DNA of 64,000 bases from Akkermansiaceae bacterium (GCA_024233135.1 JACKPZ010000003.1:124001-188000); one strand, 5' to 3'. Positions 29,346 to 38,331 are shown, counted from the first letter of the stretch. The notes: generated by a model from the letters alone, not told the origin. Program-made: numbers and translations.

Positions 29346-29600
29346 TCAGGATTTCGCCGCAGCCGACTCGCGGAGCGCTTGGTAAATCCGGTCCTTCAGA
29401 CCGGCCCGTTCGTATTTCATCTTCTCGATTTCCTCGTCGGAGATCGGCTGCTGGCGCTCCTCAAGCACGCGGATTTCATCATCGAGACTGTCATGTCGGG
29501 CCACAAGGGCATCGAATTCGGAATCGTTGGCGCGAAGTTCGTCGAGCATCCGGCTGTATTCGGGAAACTCGTGGCTGATATCGTGGTGTTCAGATAACAT
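29346..29600 (-). CDS. DUF465 (YdcH-like) small protein
   Basis: 84 residues, starting MLSEHHDISHEFPEY. The run HEFPEYSRMLDELRANDSEF is the DUF465/YdcH signature. Charged coiled-coil helices follow (LDDEIRVLEERQQPISDEEI). Such proteins are small cytoplasmic helical hairpins of unknown role. ATG at 29600 is preferred over 25 additional upstream codons that lack family similarity. A terminator follows directly. Confidence 0.88.
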   Translation of the reverse strand: MLSEHHDISHEFPEYSRMLDELRANDSEFDALVARHDSLDDEIRVLEERQQPISDEEIEKMKYERAGLKDRIYQALRESAAAKS

Positions 29601-29996
29601 GGTTCGTTTTCTCGGGTTTGTAGACGATCCCGACCCTGCCATGGGTTTCCCGTCCGCGGCCAGTCGAAACGCCATCGCGGGAGGATTTCGTCAGTGTTCG
29701 GCAATCGATGCGAAGCCCCGCCATACGGCCTCCGAACACCTCGCAAACGCACGATCCTGGGCAAATCCAGCCACAGGGTTTCCGCAGGCAAAGGATCGGT
29801 GCGGCCGCACATTCCTTCCGCTAACGAAGGATGAGGTGACTGCGGAAATGTGGAGATGCGTTCTCCCACGGGGGGCCGGCATGTCGTTTCCGGCGCCCGG
29901 ATGTCGCCGGGGCCTTCTTGTTTCGAGGAGGAGGCGAGCGATGCACCGTTGACGCTCCCCGGCATCTGGGGAGAATGACCGCATTAGCCGCCCGTG
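29601..29996. other. Intergenic region without recognised gene
   Basis: About 395 nt between the divergent DUF465 and MeaB genes. Open frames here read as arginine-rich shadows with no family pattern. It should contain promoters in both directions, but I could not pick convincing -35/-10 pairs. GGGGAG at about 29969 lies too far from the MeaB start to be a normal ribosome site. Confidence 0.5.
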
Positions 29997-31148
29997 ATGA
30001 TGAACCAGCCGTCCGCCGATCCTCCCTCTTCGCACGAGAGCGGCGGGCACGGTGATTGCCATGGCACACATCCGGAGTGGGTGCCGGAAGGTTGTGAGAA
30101 CGACCCGCGGTATGCGGGCCGCGTGCTCGCCGGAGCCACGCCGGACCCATCGGCCGCACGCCGGCCGGCGAAACGCCGAAAGCTCACGCTCGACGACTAC
30201 GAGCGCGGTGTCCTCGCGGGCGATCTCACCGTGCTGTCACGGGCGATTACGTTGGTCGAAAGCAACAATCCGGCCCACGAGGCGCTCGCCCAACAACTTC
30301 TCGAACGCATCTTGCCGCGGGCCGGAGGCTCGATCCGCGTCGGCATCACCGGCGTGCCCGGCGCGGGAAAAAGCACGCTCATCAGCGCGCTCGGCTGCAA
30401 GCTTTGCGACGAAGGCCACAAGGTCGCCATCCTCGCCGTGGATCCCAGCAGCAGCATCACCGGCGGCAGCATCCTCGGCGACAAGACGCGCATGGGCGAC
30501 CTCGTCGGGCGTCCCGATGCGTTCATCCGTCCGTCGCCGTCCGGAGGGTCGCTCGGCGGCGTCGCGCGCAAGAGCCGCGAGACGATGTTGCTCTGCGAGG
30601 CCGCCGGATACGATGTCCTGCTGGTGGAAACCGTCGGTGTCGGCCAGAACGAGGTGACCGTGCGCTCGATGGTGGATTTCTTCCTGCTCGTCCTCATCGC
30701 CGGCGCCGGCGACGAACTGCAGGGGATGAAAAAAGGCGTCATCGAGATCGCCGACCTGCTCGCCATCAACAAGGCCGACGGCGACAACGTGAAACGCGCC
30801 CAGTTCGCCTGCGCCGAGTCGAACCGCGTGCTCCAGTTTCTCCAACCCGCCACCCCCGGTTGGAAAACACGCTGCGTCACCTGCTCCGCGTTCCAGCCGG
30901 AAACCCTCGACTCGCTGTGGAACACCGTCACCGGGTTCGCCGATGCCACCCGCGCCTCCGGCGAACTGGAGAAACGCCGGCGCCATCAGGCGATCGAGTG
31001 GATGCACGCGATGATCGCCGAGGAACTCCGTCACCGTTTTTTCCGCAACCCGCGGGTCACCTCGCTGCTGCCGGACTTCGAGCACCAGGTCGCCAGCGGC
31101 ACCCTGCCCGCCGCCGCCGCGGTGAAACGGTTGATGGAGGAATCCTGA
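29997..31148 (+). CDS. meaB: MeaB/ArgK-type G3E GTPase
   Basis: 383 residues. Walker A GITGVPGAGKST, switch LAVDPSSSITGGSILGDKTR, ETVGVGQNE and the base-specificity motif NKAD are all present, as in MeaB. MeaB is the GTPase chaperone that loads and protects adenosylcobalamin in methylmalonyl-CoA mutase; the mutase itself is not in this window. An unusual N-terminal extension of about 60 residues, rich in His, Cys and Pro, precedes the conserved LTLDDYERGVLAGD. Starts at GTG 29994, ATG 29997 and ATG 30000 are equivalent. Convergent with the GNAT gene, which ends 6 nt away. Confidence 0.92.
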   Translation: MMNQPSADPPSSHESGGHGDCHGTHPEWVPEGCENDPRYAGRVLAGATPDPSAARRPAKRRKLTLDDYERGVLAGDLTVLSRAITLVESNNPAHEALAQQLLERILPRAGGSIRVGITGVPGAGKSTLISALGCKLCDEGHKVAILAVDPSSSITGGSILGDKTRMGDLVGRPDAFIRPSPSGGSLGGVARKSRETMLLCEAAGYDVLLVETVGVGQNEVTVRSMVDFFLLVLIAGAGDELQGMKKGVIEIADLLAINKADGDNVKRAQFACAESNRVLQFLQPATPGWKTRCVTCSAFQPETLDSLWNTVTGFADATRASGELEKRRRHQAIEWMHAMIAEELRHRFFRNPRVTSLLPDFEHQVASGTLPAAAAVKRLMEES

Positions 31149-31154
31149 TCCACC

Positions 31155-31676
31155 TCACCCATCGGAAGGATCCGCATCCGGCGCCCGCTCGGTTTTGAAC
31201 AAGGTGAATCCGCGCTTCTGATAGTTGGCGAGCGCGTTTTCATGATCCCTGGTGCAGGTATGGACCCAGACGCGGCGGGCGCCCGGCCACTCCCACGCGC
31301 GCTGAACCGCCATCGACAGGAACGCGCCGCCGAGACCGCGACCGATGTGTGCGGGCAGGAGCCCGAAATACTTGATCTCGATGTCCGAGCCATCCTGGCG
31401 TTCGAGTTCGAAATACCCGATCGTTTCACCATCCATGGTTCCGAGATATGTCGCGAGATCATCGCGGCATACGTATTTCCGCCAGTCATTGTCGCTCCAC
31501 GCGAGGCGGTCGGTCCAGTTCCAGGCCGCGCCGACGGCCGAGTAGAATTTCCGGTTCACCGCGGGGTCGGGCGGTTGCACGAGGGAAACGGAAAGCCCCG
31601 CCTTCGGCTGACCGGGACGGAATGCCTCCGGACCGGTCATTTCGAGATGGTGGATCGTGGTGAATGGATCGCGCAC
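31155..31676 (-). CDS. GNAT family N-acetyltransferase
   Basis: 173 residues. GNAT fold with the acetyl-CoA pyrophosphate loop HIGRGLGGAFL, preceded by the strand IEIKYFGLLPA and followed by VWVHTCTRDHENALANYQKRGF, the typical C-terminal block. The substrate is unknown. GTG at 31676 retains the TIHHLEMT start common in this subgroup; ATG at 31640 is an alternative. Convergent with meaB, and the zinc-ribbon gene lies 50 nt upstream on the same strand. Confidence 0.85.
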   Translation of the reverse strand: MRDPFTTIHHLEMTGPEAFRPGQPKAGLSVSLVQPPDPAVNRKFYSAVGAAWNWTDRLAWSDNDWRKYVCRDDLATYLGTMDGETIGYFELERQDGSDIEIKYFGLLPAHIGRGLGGAFLSMAVQRAWEWPGARRVWVHTCTRDHENALANYQKRGFTLFKTERAPDADPSDG

Positions 31677-31726
31677 GCCGATGGATGACGGGAGATTCGG
31701 TGGAATGGGCGAAACCCGCGCGACTT

Positions 31727-32053
31727 CTATCCGAGGTCACCTTGGAAGAACACGGCGGCCACACAGAGGATGAGGAAGATCAAAACCACCAGCGCGATCC
31801 ATGAGCCGATCGACTTGTAGCGATTCACTCCACCGCAGTCCCTGCAGTGATCGGTGCGGATGGCGAACGCACCCCGAATCAAAAGGAATACCCAGCCGAA
31901 AAAGATCACGAACAGGATATTCGGTCGGCTGCGGGATAGCATATCCCGTCCGGTGTTGACGCTGCCACAAGACGGACACGGCCTGCCGACGGCACCAGAA
32001 TTCCGCGGTGGTTCGGATTGCGACTCAGGAGTCTCGTACGGGCTTGTCTCCAT
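31727..32053 (-). CDS. Small membrane protein with two CxxC pairs
   Basis: 108 residues. CPSC lies near residue 30 and CRDC near 74, separated by one membrane helix (NILFVIFFGWVFLLIRGAFA), and a second helix ends the protein (ALVVLIFLILCVAAVFF). If the helix is a hairpin or re-entrant, both pairs could join as one zinc ribbon on the same side of the membrane. The N-terminus (METSPYETPESQSEPP) resembles other Verrucomicrobia small membrane proteins. ATG at 32053 is chosen over an upstream frame extension. Function unknown. Confidence 0.72.
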   Translation of the reverse strand: METSPYETPESQSEPPRNSGAVGRPCPSCGSVNTGRDMLSRSRPNILFVIFFGWVFLLIRGAFAIRTDHCRDCGGVNRYKSIGSWIALVVLIFLILCVAAVFFQGDLG

Positions 32054-32199
32054 GGCAGGCAGGGTGTTCCCGGGAAACACTGGAAGAATCCGAACCGCGG
32101 CGCGAGCCTTGTTTCAGGTCGTTTCCGATGCGCGTTCCCACGCCGTATTTCCGGTCCGTCCATTTGCATTCCCGAGACACTTGCCGCGGTGGAGTCCGC

Positions 32200-33063
32200 A
32201 TGCGAAGAATCCGGCGCATGACCGTGCGCACGAGATTCGCCCCGAGCCCGACGGGGAAGTTGCATCTGGGGCATGCGTATTCGGCCGGGGTGGCGCATGA
32301 CTTCGCACGAGAGCACGGCGGCTCGTTCCTGCTTCGCCACGAGGACATCGACGGATCGCGGGTGCGCGAGGAGTATTTCGCGGGCATCGAGGAGGACCTG
32401 CAATGGCTGGGGATCCGGTGGGATGGCGAGGCGATCCGGCAGACGAACCGCCGCGCGGCCTACGACGCGGCGCTGGATCAACTGCGGACGATGGGACTGG
32501 TCTATCCGTGTTTCTGCACCCGCCGCGAGATCCAGGAGGAATGGGCGCGCATGGGTGCGGCACCGCAGGGGCCGGAGGGTCCGCTCTATCCGGGCATCTG
32601 CCGGAAACTTGCGGAAGACGAGCGGGAGGAGCGGATCGACGCCGGCGATGCGCACGCATGGCGGCTCGACAGCATGGCTGCATCGAAAGCGACTGGCCCG
32701 CTCGATTTCCGGGACCTTCGTTTCGGCAGGATCCGCGTGGAGCCCGGCTTGCTCGGCGACGTGGTGCTGGCACGCAAGGACATCGGCTGCGCCTATCACC
32801 TCGCGGTGGTGGTGGACGACGCGTTTCAGGAAATCACCCACGTCATCCGCGGCGAGGATCTCCTGACGTCGACGCACGTGCACCGAACTCTGCAATTCCT
32901 GCTCGGACTGCCGGAGCCGGTCTATCTTCACCACGCGCTGGTGGTGGATGAAGATGGCAAGAGACTGGCGAAACGACATGACTCGCTGGCCATCGCGACC
33001 CTTCGCGAACGCGGATGCTCTCCGGAGGAAGTGCGGAAAATGGCGAACGCGGCGGTCCACTAG
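32200..33063 (+). CDS. gluQ: Glutamyl-Q tRNA(Asp) synthetase
   Basis: 287 residues, a GluRS catalytic core without the anticodon domain. HIGH motif HLGHA (22-26) follows RFAPSPTGK. Zinc-binding CFCTR and YPGIC lie in the connecting region. LLTSTHVHRTLQFLLGLP and the KMSKS variant KRLAKRH complete it. The enzyme glutamylates queuosine at position 34 of tRNA-Asp; no queuosine genes are nearby. ATG at 32200 has GGAG five nt upstream; ATG at 32218 is a good alternative. The stop shares the palindromic CTAG with the stop of the convergent OPT gene. Confidence 0.92.
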   Translation: MRRIRRMTVRTRFAPSPTGKLHLGHAYSAGVAHDFAREHGGSFLLRHEDIDGSRVREEYFAGIEEDLQWLGIRWDGEAIRQTNRRAAYDAALDQLRTMGLVYPCFCTRREIQEEWARMGAAPQGPEGPLYPGICRKLAEDEREERIDAGDAHAWRLDSMAASKATGPLDFRDLRFGRIRVEPGLLGDVVLARKDIGCAYHLAVVVDDAFQEITHVIRGEDLLTSTHVHRTLQFLLGLPEPVYLHHALVVDEDGKRLAKRHDSLAIATLRERGCSPEEVRKMANAAVH

Positions 33064-34835
33064 TCGCCCGTTAGAATCTCCCAGATCGCAAGACCCACGC
33101 CCGAGAGGCTTTCGCCCGCGATGAGCCCGGAGGCGAGCACGATGAGGAAGCGCGCCGACCACGACGGCACCTTCTTGCCGAGCGCCCACGCGGCGATGCC
33201 GCCGAGAAACATCGAGATCGCGTTGTAGGCGGGGATCACGAAGGCAAGGCCGATGCTCGCCGGGCTCGGCACCCACACGCGGGCCCGCTGCGGCAGGGTT
33301 TTCTCCAGCACGGCGAGCACGATGCCGAGCAGTCCGCCGATGACGATGCCCTGCACGGCACCGGTCGGCAGGGCGCCGAGGCCTTGTTGGAAGAGTTCGG
33401 CAACCGCTTTCCACGTCGCGACGGCCGGAGCCGGCCAGTCGGGAGTCATGAGCATCTTCGCCGGGTCCGGGACGAGGATCAGATAACCAGCCGAGCCGGC
33501 GAGCGCTCCGGCGAAGGATCCGCAAACCTGCGCGACCATTTGCGAGCGCGGCCGGGCACCGAGCATGTGGCCGGTCTTGAGGTCGTGCATCAGGTCGGCG
33601 CACTGGCTGGCGGCGCCGCCGGTGACGTTCGCGGCCATCAGGTTGGCGGCGGGTTGCCCCGGAGCGAGCACCGCGAAGATGAGCTGGGTCACCTTGCCCA
33701 TCGCACCCACGGGCGTGATGTTCGTTTCTCCGGAAACCCGGGCGGCCACGAGCGCGAGCAGGAAGGTGAGCAACACGCCGAGCACGGCGACCCACGCGGT
33801 GATCGAGAAAAACGCGACCTGCAGGCCGACCGACAGCGCGGTGATGACGACCAGCGCCACGATGAACCACTTGCGCGGAAGAATGGCTTCTTCATCTTCT
33901 CCAACGCCCGCGCCGGACGACGGCATCAGGGCGCGCACCACCGAGCGCCACGAGAACGCGAACGAAGTGAGCGCCGCGAAGACCATCATCGAAACACCGG
34001 GCCACAGCAGCCAGCGGACACCATCCTTGAACCACGTCGCGGCGGGGTCCGCCGGTCCCATGTCCGCCCAGCCGCGGGTGAATGCGAACGGTGCGAGCCA
34101 GCCCCACGCGACGAGCGCACCGATCATCATCGAAATCCCGACGCGCGGGCCGATCAAGGCGCCGACGCCATACATCAAAGTGGTCGGTTCGAACGCGAAG
34201 CCGAGGTTCGCGAGCGTGGCGCGGCTGCCGGGTTTCAACGGCACCGAGCCGGGCAGCGCCAGCTTGCCGAGCGGCACGACGTGTTCGGTGATCTTCACCA
34301 GCGCGGCGACGATCGCGGCGCCGCCGAGCATCCAGACACGGGCGAGAGCCTCGCGGCCGTGGGAATACATCTCGCGCAGCGTCTCGCCGGTCGCGACTCC
34401 GCCCGGAAACGTGAGTTGATCGACTTCAATGAGTTGTTTCCGCAGGCCGGTGGCGACGATGATGCCGACAAGGCAGACGGAGAAGGTCCAGACGACGAGC
34501 TCGGTCCATGACAAGGTCTGGCCGGTGATCATCGTGAGCGCGGGAATCGGCGCGACAAGGCCGGCGGACGAGATCGCGGCGGCGGACGAGGCGGCGGTCT
34601 GGTTGATGTTCGTTTCGAGAATGTCGAAGCCGCTCGTCTTGCGGGTGAGCGCGAGCAGGCGCCACAGCCCGTAGCCTAACAACGCGGCGGTGATCGACAT
34701 GCCCAGTCCCCAGCCGACCTTGAGGCCGGTGTAGATGTTGCAGAGCGAAAGCGCGCCGCCGAAGAGCATGCCGGTGAGAACGGCGCGGATGGTGAGCTGC
34801 CGGGAACCGGCGGAGACGGGTGTTTCCTGGGACAT
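33060..34835 (-). CDS. OPT family oligopeptide transporter
   Basis: 591 residues with about 14-16 membrane segments. Hallmarks of the OPT family include NIYTGLKVGWGLGMSITAAL near the N-terminus, TNINQTAASSAAAISSAG, LTFPGGVATGETLREMY, and the C-terminal region LGIVLAVLEKTLPQRARVWVPSP. OPT proteins import oligopeptides or metal chelates; the substrate cannot be set. ATG at 34835 begins MSQETPVSAG. The PHP phosphatase ends 9 nt upstream on the same strand, so they are probably co-transcribed. Inner membrane. Confidence 0.93.
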   Translation of the reverse strand: MSQETPVSAGSRQLTIRAVLTGMLFGGALSLCNIYTGLKVGWGLGMSITAALLGYGLWRLLALTRKTSGFDILETNINQTAASSAAAISSAGLVAPIPALTMITGQTLSWTELVVWTFSVCLVGIIVATGLRKQLIEVDQLTFPGGVATGETLREMYSHGREALARVWMLGGAAIVAALVKITEHVVPLGKLALPGSVPLKPGSRATLANLGFAFEPTTLMYGVGALIGPRVGISMMIGALVAWGWLAPFAFTRGWADMGPADPAATWFKDGVRWLLWPGVSMMVFAALTSFAFSWRSVVRALMPSSGAGVGEDEEAILPRKWFIVALVVITALSVGLQVAFFSITAWVAVLGVLLTFLLALVAARVSGETNITPVGAMGKVTQLIFAVLAPGQPAANLMAANVTGGAASQCADLMHDLKTGHMLGARPRSQMVAQVCGSFAGALAGSAGYLILVPDPAKMLMTPDWPAPAVATWKAVAELFQQGLGALPTGAVQGIVIGGLLGIVLAVLEKTLPQRARVWVPSPASIGLAFVIPAYNAISMFLGGIAAWALGKKVPSWSARFLIVLASGLIAGESLSGVGLAIWEILTGD

Positions 34836-34844
34836 CGGGATGGA

Positions 34845-35642
34845 TCAATCGAACGGTTCGGAGCGGCGGGCACGTTTCTCAAACAACAAGGTCTCGCGAT
34901 AGCCCGCGGCGCGGATCACGGACTTCGCCTTCGCGAAATCCCGGCCCACTTCCGCCGGCGCGTGCGCGTCGGACGAGATGACGATCGGAATGCCGGCCGA
35001 GCAGGCGAGTTCGAGGAAACCCGGCGCCGGATAGGTTTCGCCGATCGGTTTGTGCCAGCCGGCGGTGTTGATCTCGATGGCACAGCCGGCGGCGGCGATC
35101 GCGTCGATGGCAGGCTCGTAGTAGCGCGCGAGGTCGCCCTCCGGGATGTGTCCGAATTTCTTCACCAGATCCGGGTGGCCGACGATGTCGAAGAGTCCGC
35201 TCGCAGCCATCGCGGCGTATGCGTTCCAGTAGGCCTCCCAGACATCCGGGACGCTCTTCGAGTCCCACAGCCCGATCTTGCCCGGGTTGTCGAAATCCCA
35301 CGCCCCGAGGTAGTGCACCGAGCCGATCAGATAGTCCCAATCGTGCATTCCGGCGAGTTCGCGGATCCATGGTTCGCAGCCATCGAGCCAGTCGCACTCG
35401 AGTCCGCAACGCACCGGAATGCGGCCGGCGGCGTGATCCTCCGCCCTGCGGATCCACTCCTGATAGGCCGGCAGGTCGGCGAGTTTCATCCGCCAGTCGT
35501 CGAAGGGCTCGGGCGTCTGCGGCGCGTGGTCGGAAATGCCGTATTCCGTGACGCCGGCCGCCAGCGCCGCATCCACGAATTCTTCGGGAGTGCCCTCGGC
35601 ATGCAGGCAGAGCGGCGTGTGGGTGTGGTAGTCGGCGGGCAT
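34845..35642 (-). CDS. PHP-type histidinol-phosphatase (HisJ family)
   Basis: 265 residues. PHP metal-binding motifs are DYHTHTPLCLHA at the N-terminus, GISDHAP, GLECDWL, GSVHYLG, GHPDLVKKFG and SSDAHAP. This full set is typical of the HisJ/HisK histidinol-phosphatase group (penultimate step of histidine synthesis), although related PHP phosphoesterases cannot be excluded. ATG at 35642 begins MPADYHTHT. It is the first gene of a two-gene unit with the OPT transporter, an association without an obvious metabolic link. Divergent from pta. Confidence 0.88.
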   Translation of the reverse strand: MPADYHTHTPLCLHAEGTPEEFVDAALAAGVTEYGISDHAPQTPEPFDDWRMKLADLPAYQEWIRRAEDHAAGRIPVRCGLECDWLDGCEPWIRELAGMHDWDYLIGSVHYLGAWDFDNPGKIGLWDSKSVPDVWEAYWNAYAAMAASGLFDIVGHPDLVKKFGHIPEGDLARYYEPAIDAIAAAGCAIEINTAGWHKPIGETYPAPGFLELACSAGIPIVISSDAHAPAEVGRDFAKAKSVIRAAGYRETLLFEKRARRSEPFD

Positions 35643-35724
35643 GAAACGCGGATCAGGAAACGGATTGAACGGACTCGGAAAGGCATACTAGACTCGCCCA
35701 GCGGTGCAAGCACCGGAGCGTTCA

Positions 35725-36798
35725 ATGTCTGCCCAATCCACCGAATCCCGACCCGGCAACCAGGTCGTCCGTCATTTGCTCGAAACCCTGCGGCGCCATC
35801 CGAAGCGTGTCGTTTTCACCGAAGGCGAGGACATCCGGGTGCTGGAGGCCGCGGCCCGCCTCGTCCGCGAGGAGGTGGTGGCGCCCATCTTGTTGGGCAA
35901 CCGCGAGAAGATCCGCGCGCTCGCCGCAGACAACGGTATCCCCCTCACCTTCATCAAGCTCATCGATCCGCCGCTGGCGTCCGATTTCGGGCTCTTCTGC
36001 CAGCGGGTCGAAAACATGGACCGCTACCGCAGCAGGCAGCTCGGCAAGGCGGACGACCTTGTCTCGCGCCCGCACTACTTCGGCTCGCTGATGGTCCAAT
36101 ACGGCCAGGCCGACGCGATCGTCGGCGGCAACCAGGCGATGCCCGCTTCGTATTTCCGCGCGCTGCTGCACATGATCAAGCCGCTGCCGCACGTGCCGAA
36201 GATTTTCGGCGTGACGGTGTTGATCGGTCCCCATCTTTCGAACCTCGGGTCCTCGGGCATCCTGCTGCTGGCCGACACCGGATTGATTCCCACACCGGAC
36301 ATCCGAGAGCTGGCCACCATCGCGGTGGAAACCGGCAAACTCGCCCAGCATTTCCTCGGCCGCAATCCGCTCGTCGCCCTGCTGAGCCACTCGACGAAGG
36401 GCAGCGCCGGCACTCCGGACGCGAAGCGCGTCGAGGCAGCCACCGCGCTGGCCCAGGAGATGGCCCGCACGCAGTTTCTCGAAATCGGCATCGAAGGTGA
36501 AATCCAGGCCGACGTCGCGCTTGATCCGAGCGCGGCCGAGGTGAAACTCACCGCCGCGCAGGCCCGCGGCACGGCCGACGTGTTGGTTTTCCCGAACCTC
36601 GACGCGGCACACATCTCGCTCAAGCTGCTGCAGCACGTGGCCGGCGCGCAGAACTACGGCCAGATCATCCTCGGGCTCGCCCGCCCGGCGGCGCAGGTGC
36701 CCCGCACCGCCACCGCGGAAACGATCTTCGGCACCGCCGCCGCGGTGGCCGTCGAGGCGATCAAATACCACGAATTGTATCCCAACGCGGATTTCTGA
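35725..36798 (+). CDS. pta: Phosphate acetyltransferase (PTA_PTB family)
   Basis: 357 residues, the short form comprising only the catalytic PTA domain. Blocks include RVVFTEGEDIRVLEAA, PILLGNREKI, DAIVGGNQAMPASYFRAL, LLSHSTKGSAGTPDA, ADVLVFPNLDAAHISLKLLQ and GQIILGLARPAAQVPRTA. It interconverts acetyl-CoA and acetyl phosphate. No ackA is adjacent. ATG at 35725 has GGAG six nt upstream; the frame is open from GTG 35704. Some Verrucomicrobia and planctomycetes use such short enzymes in acetate or propanediol metabolism, so the acyl preference is open. Confidence 0.9.
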   Translation: MSAQSTESRPGNQVVRHLLETLRRHPKRVVFTEGEDIRVLEAAARLVREEVVAPILLGNREKIRALAADNGIPLTFIKLIDPPLASDFGLFCQRVENMDRYRSRQLGKADDLVSRPHYFGSLMVQYGQADAIVGGNQAMPASYFRALLHMIKPLPHVPKIFGVTVLIGPHLSNLGSSGILLLADTGLIPTPDIRELATIAVETGKLAQHFLGRNPLVALLSHSTKGSAGTPDAKRVEAATALAQEMARTQFLEIGIEGEIQADVALDPSAAEVKLTAAQARGTADVLVFPNLDAAHISLKLLQHVAGAQNYGQIILGLARPAAQVPRTATAETIFGTAAAVAVEAIKYHELYPNADF

Positions 36799-36805
36799 GC
36801 CACCG

Positions 36806-36837
36806 CCGCGAGAAGGCAGGATCCGCGGGATTTTTTT
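36806..36837 (+). terminator. Probable terminator after pta
   Basis: CCGCG (36806-36810) and CGCGG (36824-36828) can pair over a 13 nt loop, followed by GA and seven T. The stem is short, so confidence is moderate, but the T run eight nt after the pta stop region fits. Confidence 0.45.
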
Positions 36838-37125
36838 GAGGATTTCCGTTGCCGCGGGCGGCTTCGGGATTACCATCCACCTCGACTGCTGTGTTCGACA
36901 ATTGGTAGCTTGCCCGAACCGATGATACTAGAACGGGGTCGCAACCGCGGTGTTACAAATCACGCCTTTCCGAGGAAGATTTCGAAGCATCCGGAGACCC
37001 CACTTGTTGAGTTTACGGAACGTGGCTCAATCGCACCATAAACGGCACAGCGGTTTTTTCTGTACACACGGAGCGGCGGCGGCGAAACGCTTGCGCCGTG
37101 CGACGCCTCCCGACATCCTGCCGCG
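36838..37125. other. Intergenic region, no gene seen
   Basis: About 290 nt between pta and the WalJ-like gene. It is more AT-rich than its surroundings and includes a TTGAG...CTCAA weak inverted repeat at about 37006-37030 and an isolated T6 run. No tRNA or recognisable structured RNA was found. It presumably carries the promoter for the downstream gene. Confidence 0.45.
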
Positions 37126-37908
37126 GTGATCCGGTTTGCGGTTTTGGGAAGCGGCAGCGGCGGAAACGCCGCGGTGATCGAGTGCGGCGACATCCGCCTG
37201 ATGGTCGATGCCGGCTTGAGCGCGAAACAGCTCGAAACCCGCCTCTCGGCGCTGGGCGTGGAGCCCGGATCGCTGCACGGGATCCTGCTCACCCACGAAC
37301 ACGGCGACCACGTGAGGGGCCTCCGGGTTTTCCTGAAAAAGCATCCGCAGGTGCCGGTGTTCGCCACTCCGCAGACCCGCATCGTCGTCCATGAAACGGG
37401 CATCGGAGCGGTGACTTGGAAGACTTTTGAGACCGGTCAGGCATTCTCCGTCGGCCCCATCGAGATCCGCAGTTTCTCCGTACAACACGACGCGGTCGAT
37501 CCGGTGGGTTTCGTCGTCGGCCACGGTGGACGGCGGATGGGCTTCGTTTCCGATGCGGGTTTCGTGACCCGCAGCATGACCGACTCGCTGCGCGATCTGC
37601 ACGGGCTGTTCGTCGAGTCGAACTACGACGACGCCCTGCTGGAGGCGGACACCAAGCGGCCGTGGTCGATCAAACAACGAATCAGCTCACGCCACGGCCA
37701 TCTCTCGAACATCCAGGTCGCCGGGCTGATGCGGGAGATCGCCCACGCGGGCCTGTCACGGGTGGTGATCGGCCACCTCAGTTCCGACTGCAACACGCCG
37801 GAAACCGCGCTCGGCAGCCTGCGGAGCTGTTTGGAGGAACTAGGCCACGGCCACGTGGGGCTTCATTGCGCCTGCCAGAACGAAGTCTGCGGCTGGTTCC
37901 AGCTCTGA
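37126..37908 (+). CDS. WalJ/YycJ-like MBL-fold hydrolase
   Basis: 260 residues. It starts with FAVLGSGSGGNAAVIECGD. Metal ligands are in LLTHEHGDHVRGL, followed by SVQHDAVDPVGFVV, GFVSDAGFV, FVESNYDDALLE and RHGHLSN, with VVIGHLSSDCN near the C-terminus. This is the YycJ/WalJ group of beta-lactamase fold hydrolases, thought to act on nucleic acids. GTG at 37126 is the only start that keeps the N-terminal strand. Cytoplasmic. It is followed at 6 nt by a convergent small membrane-protein gene. Confidence 0.9.
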   Translation: MIRFAVLGSGSGGNAAVIECGDIRLMVDAGLSAKQLETRLSALGVEPGSLHGILLTHEHGDHVRGLRVFLKKHPQVPVFATPQTRIVVHETGIGAVTWKTFETGQAFSVGPIEIRSFSVQHDAVDPVGFVVGHGGRRMGFVSDAGFVTRSMTDSLRDLHGLFVESNYDDALLEADTKRPWSIKQRISSRHGHLSNIQVAGLMREIAHAGLSRVVIGHLSSDCNTPETALGSLRSCLEELGHGHVGLHCACQNEVCGWFQL

Positions 37909-37913
37909 AAGGC

Positions 37914-38180
37914 TCAACCGACCTTGATCGGCAACACCTCGGCGACCGACGCGCTCCGCGGCGCGGGTTTCTCCTCCATCCCGAGCGTCGGACGCCGGCG
38001 TGACCGGGCGATGACAACCGTCCATACACCCCATGCCGCGACGAGGCTGCTGAGCACCACCCACGGGAAGGACGTCCCGAGCCAGCGCAGACAAAGAGTC
38101 ATCAGCACGAGGAAAACGGCCCACAACACCATGGCGAAAATCATCAAGGCGAGGGGTCGGAACCGGTGCATCGCATTCAT
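37914..38180 (-). CDS. Small two-helix membrane protein, hypothetical
   Basis: 88 residues. Two membrane helices (LALMIFAMVLWAVFLVLMTL and VVLSSLVAAWGVWTVVIA) separated by a short WLGTSFPW loop, then a basic tail. No family recognised. It lies convergent to the WalJ-like gene and divergent from the carbonic anhydrase gene. ATG at 38180 with a second in-frame ATG three codons later. Confidence 0.65.
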   Translation of the reverse strand: MNAMHRFRPLALMIFAMVLWAVFLVLMTLCLRWLGTSFPWVVLSSLVAAWGVWTVVIARSRRRPTLGMEEKPAPRSASVAEVLPIKVG

Positions 38181-38331
38181 TGGAAAACTTGAATATCAAG
38201 CGAGTCCGCCGCCGCCAAGGACACAATCCCACGTGATCGCGTGGGAGGAGGGCCCTCGCGCTTGGCAGGAAATGCGCGGCCTGTGGCAGGGGTGCGCTTG
38301 CGGGTCGGCGGGCCGGCACGTAGCGTTCCGC

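Noticed and set aside
29527..29952. 141-codon plus-strand frame between DUF465 and meaB
   Set aside because: It is partly antisense to DUF465, has low-complexity content and no ribosome site or family pattern.
37924..38331. N-terminal extension of the carbonic anhydrase frame
   Set aside because: 136 upstream codons are open but antisense to a small membrane-protein gene and do not fit the hexapeptide-repeat family; ATG 38332 matches family starts.
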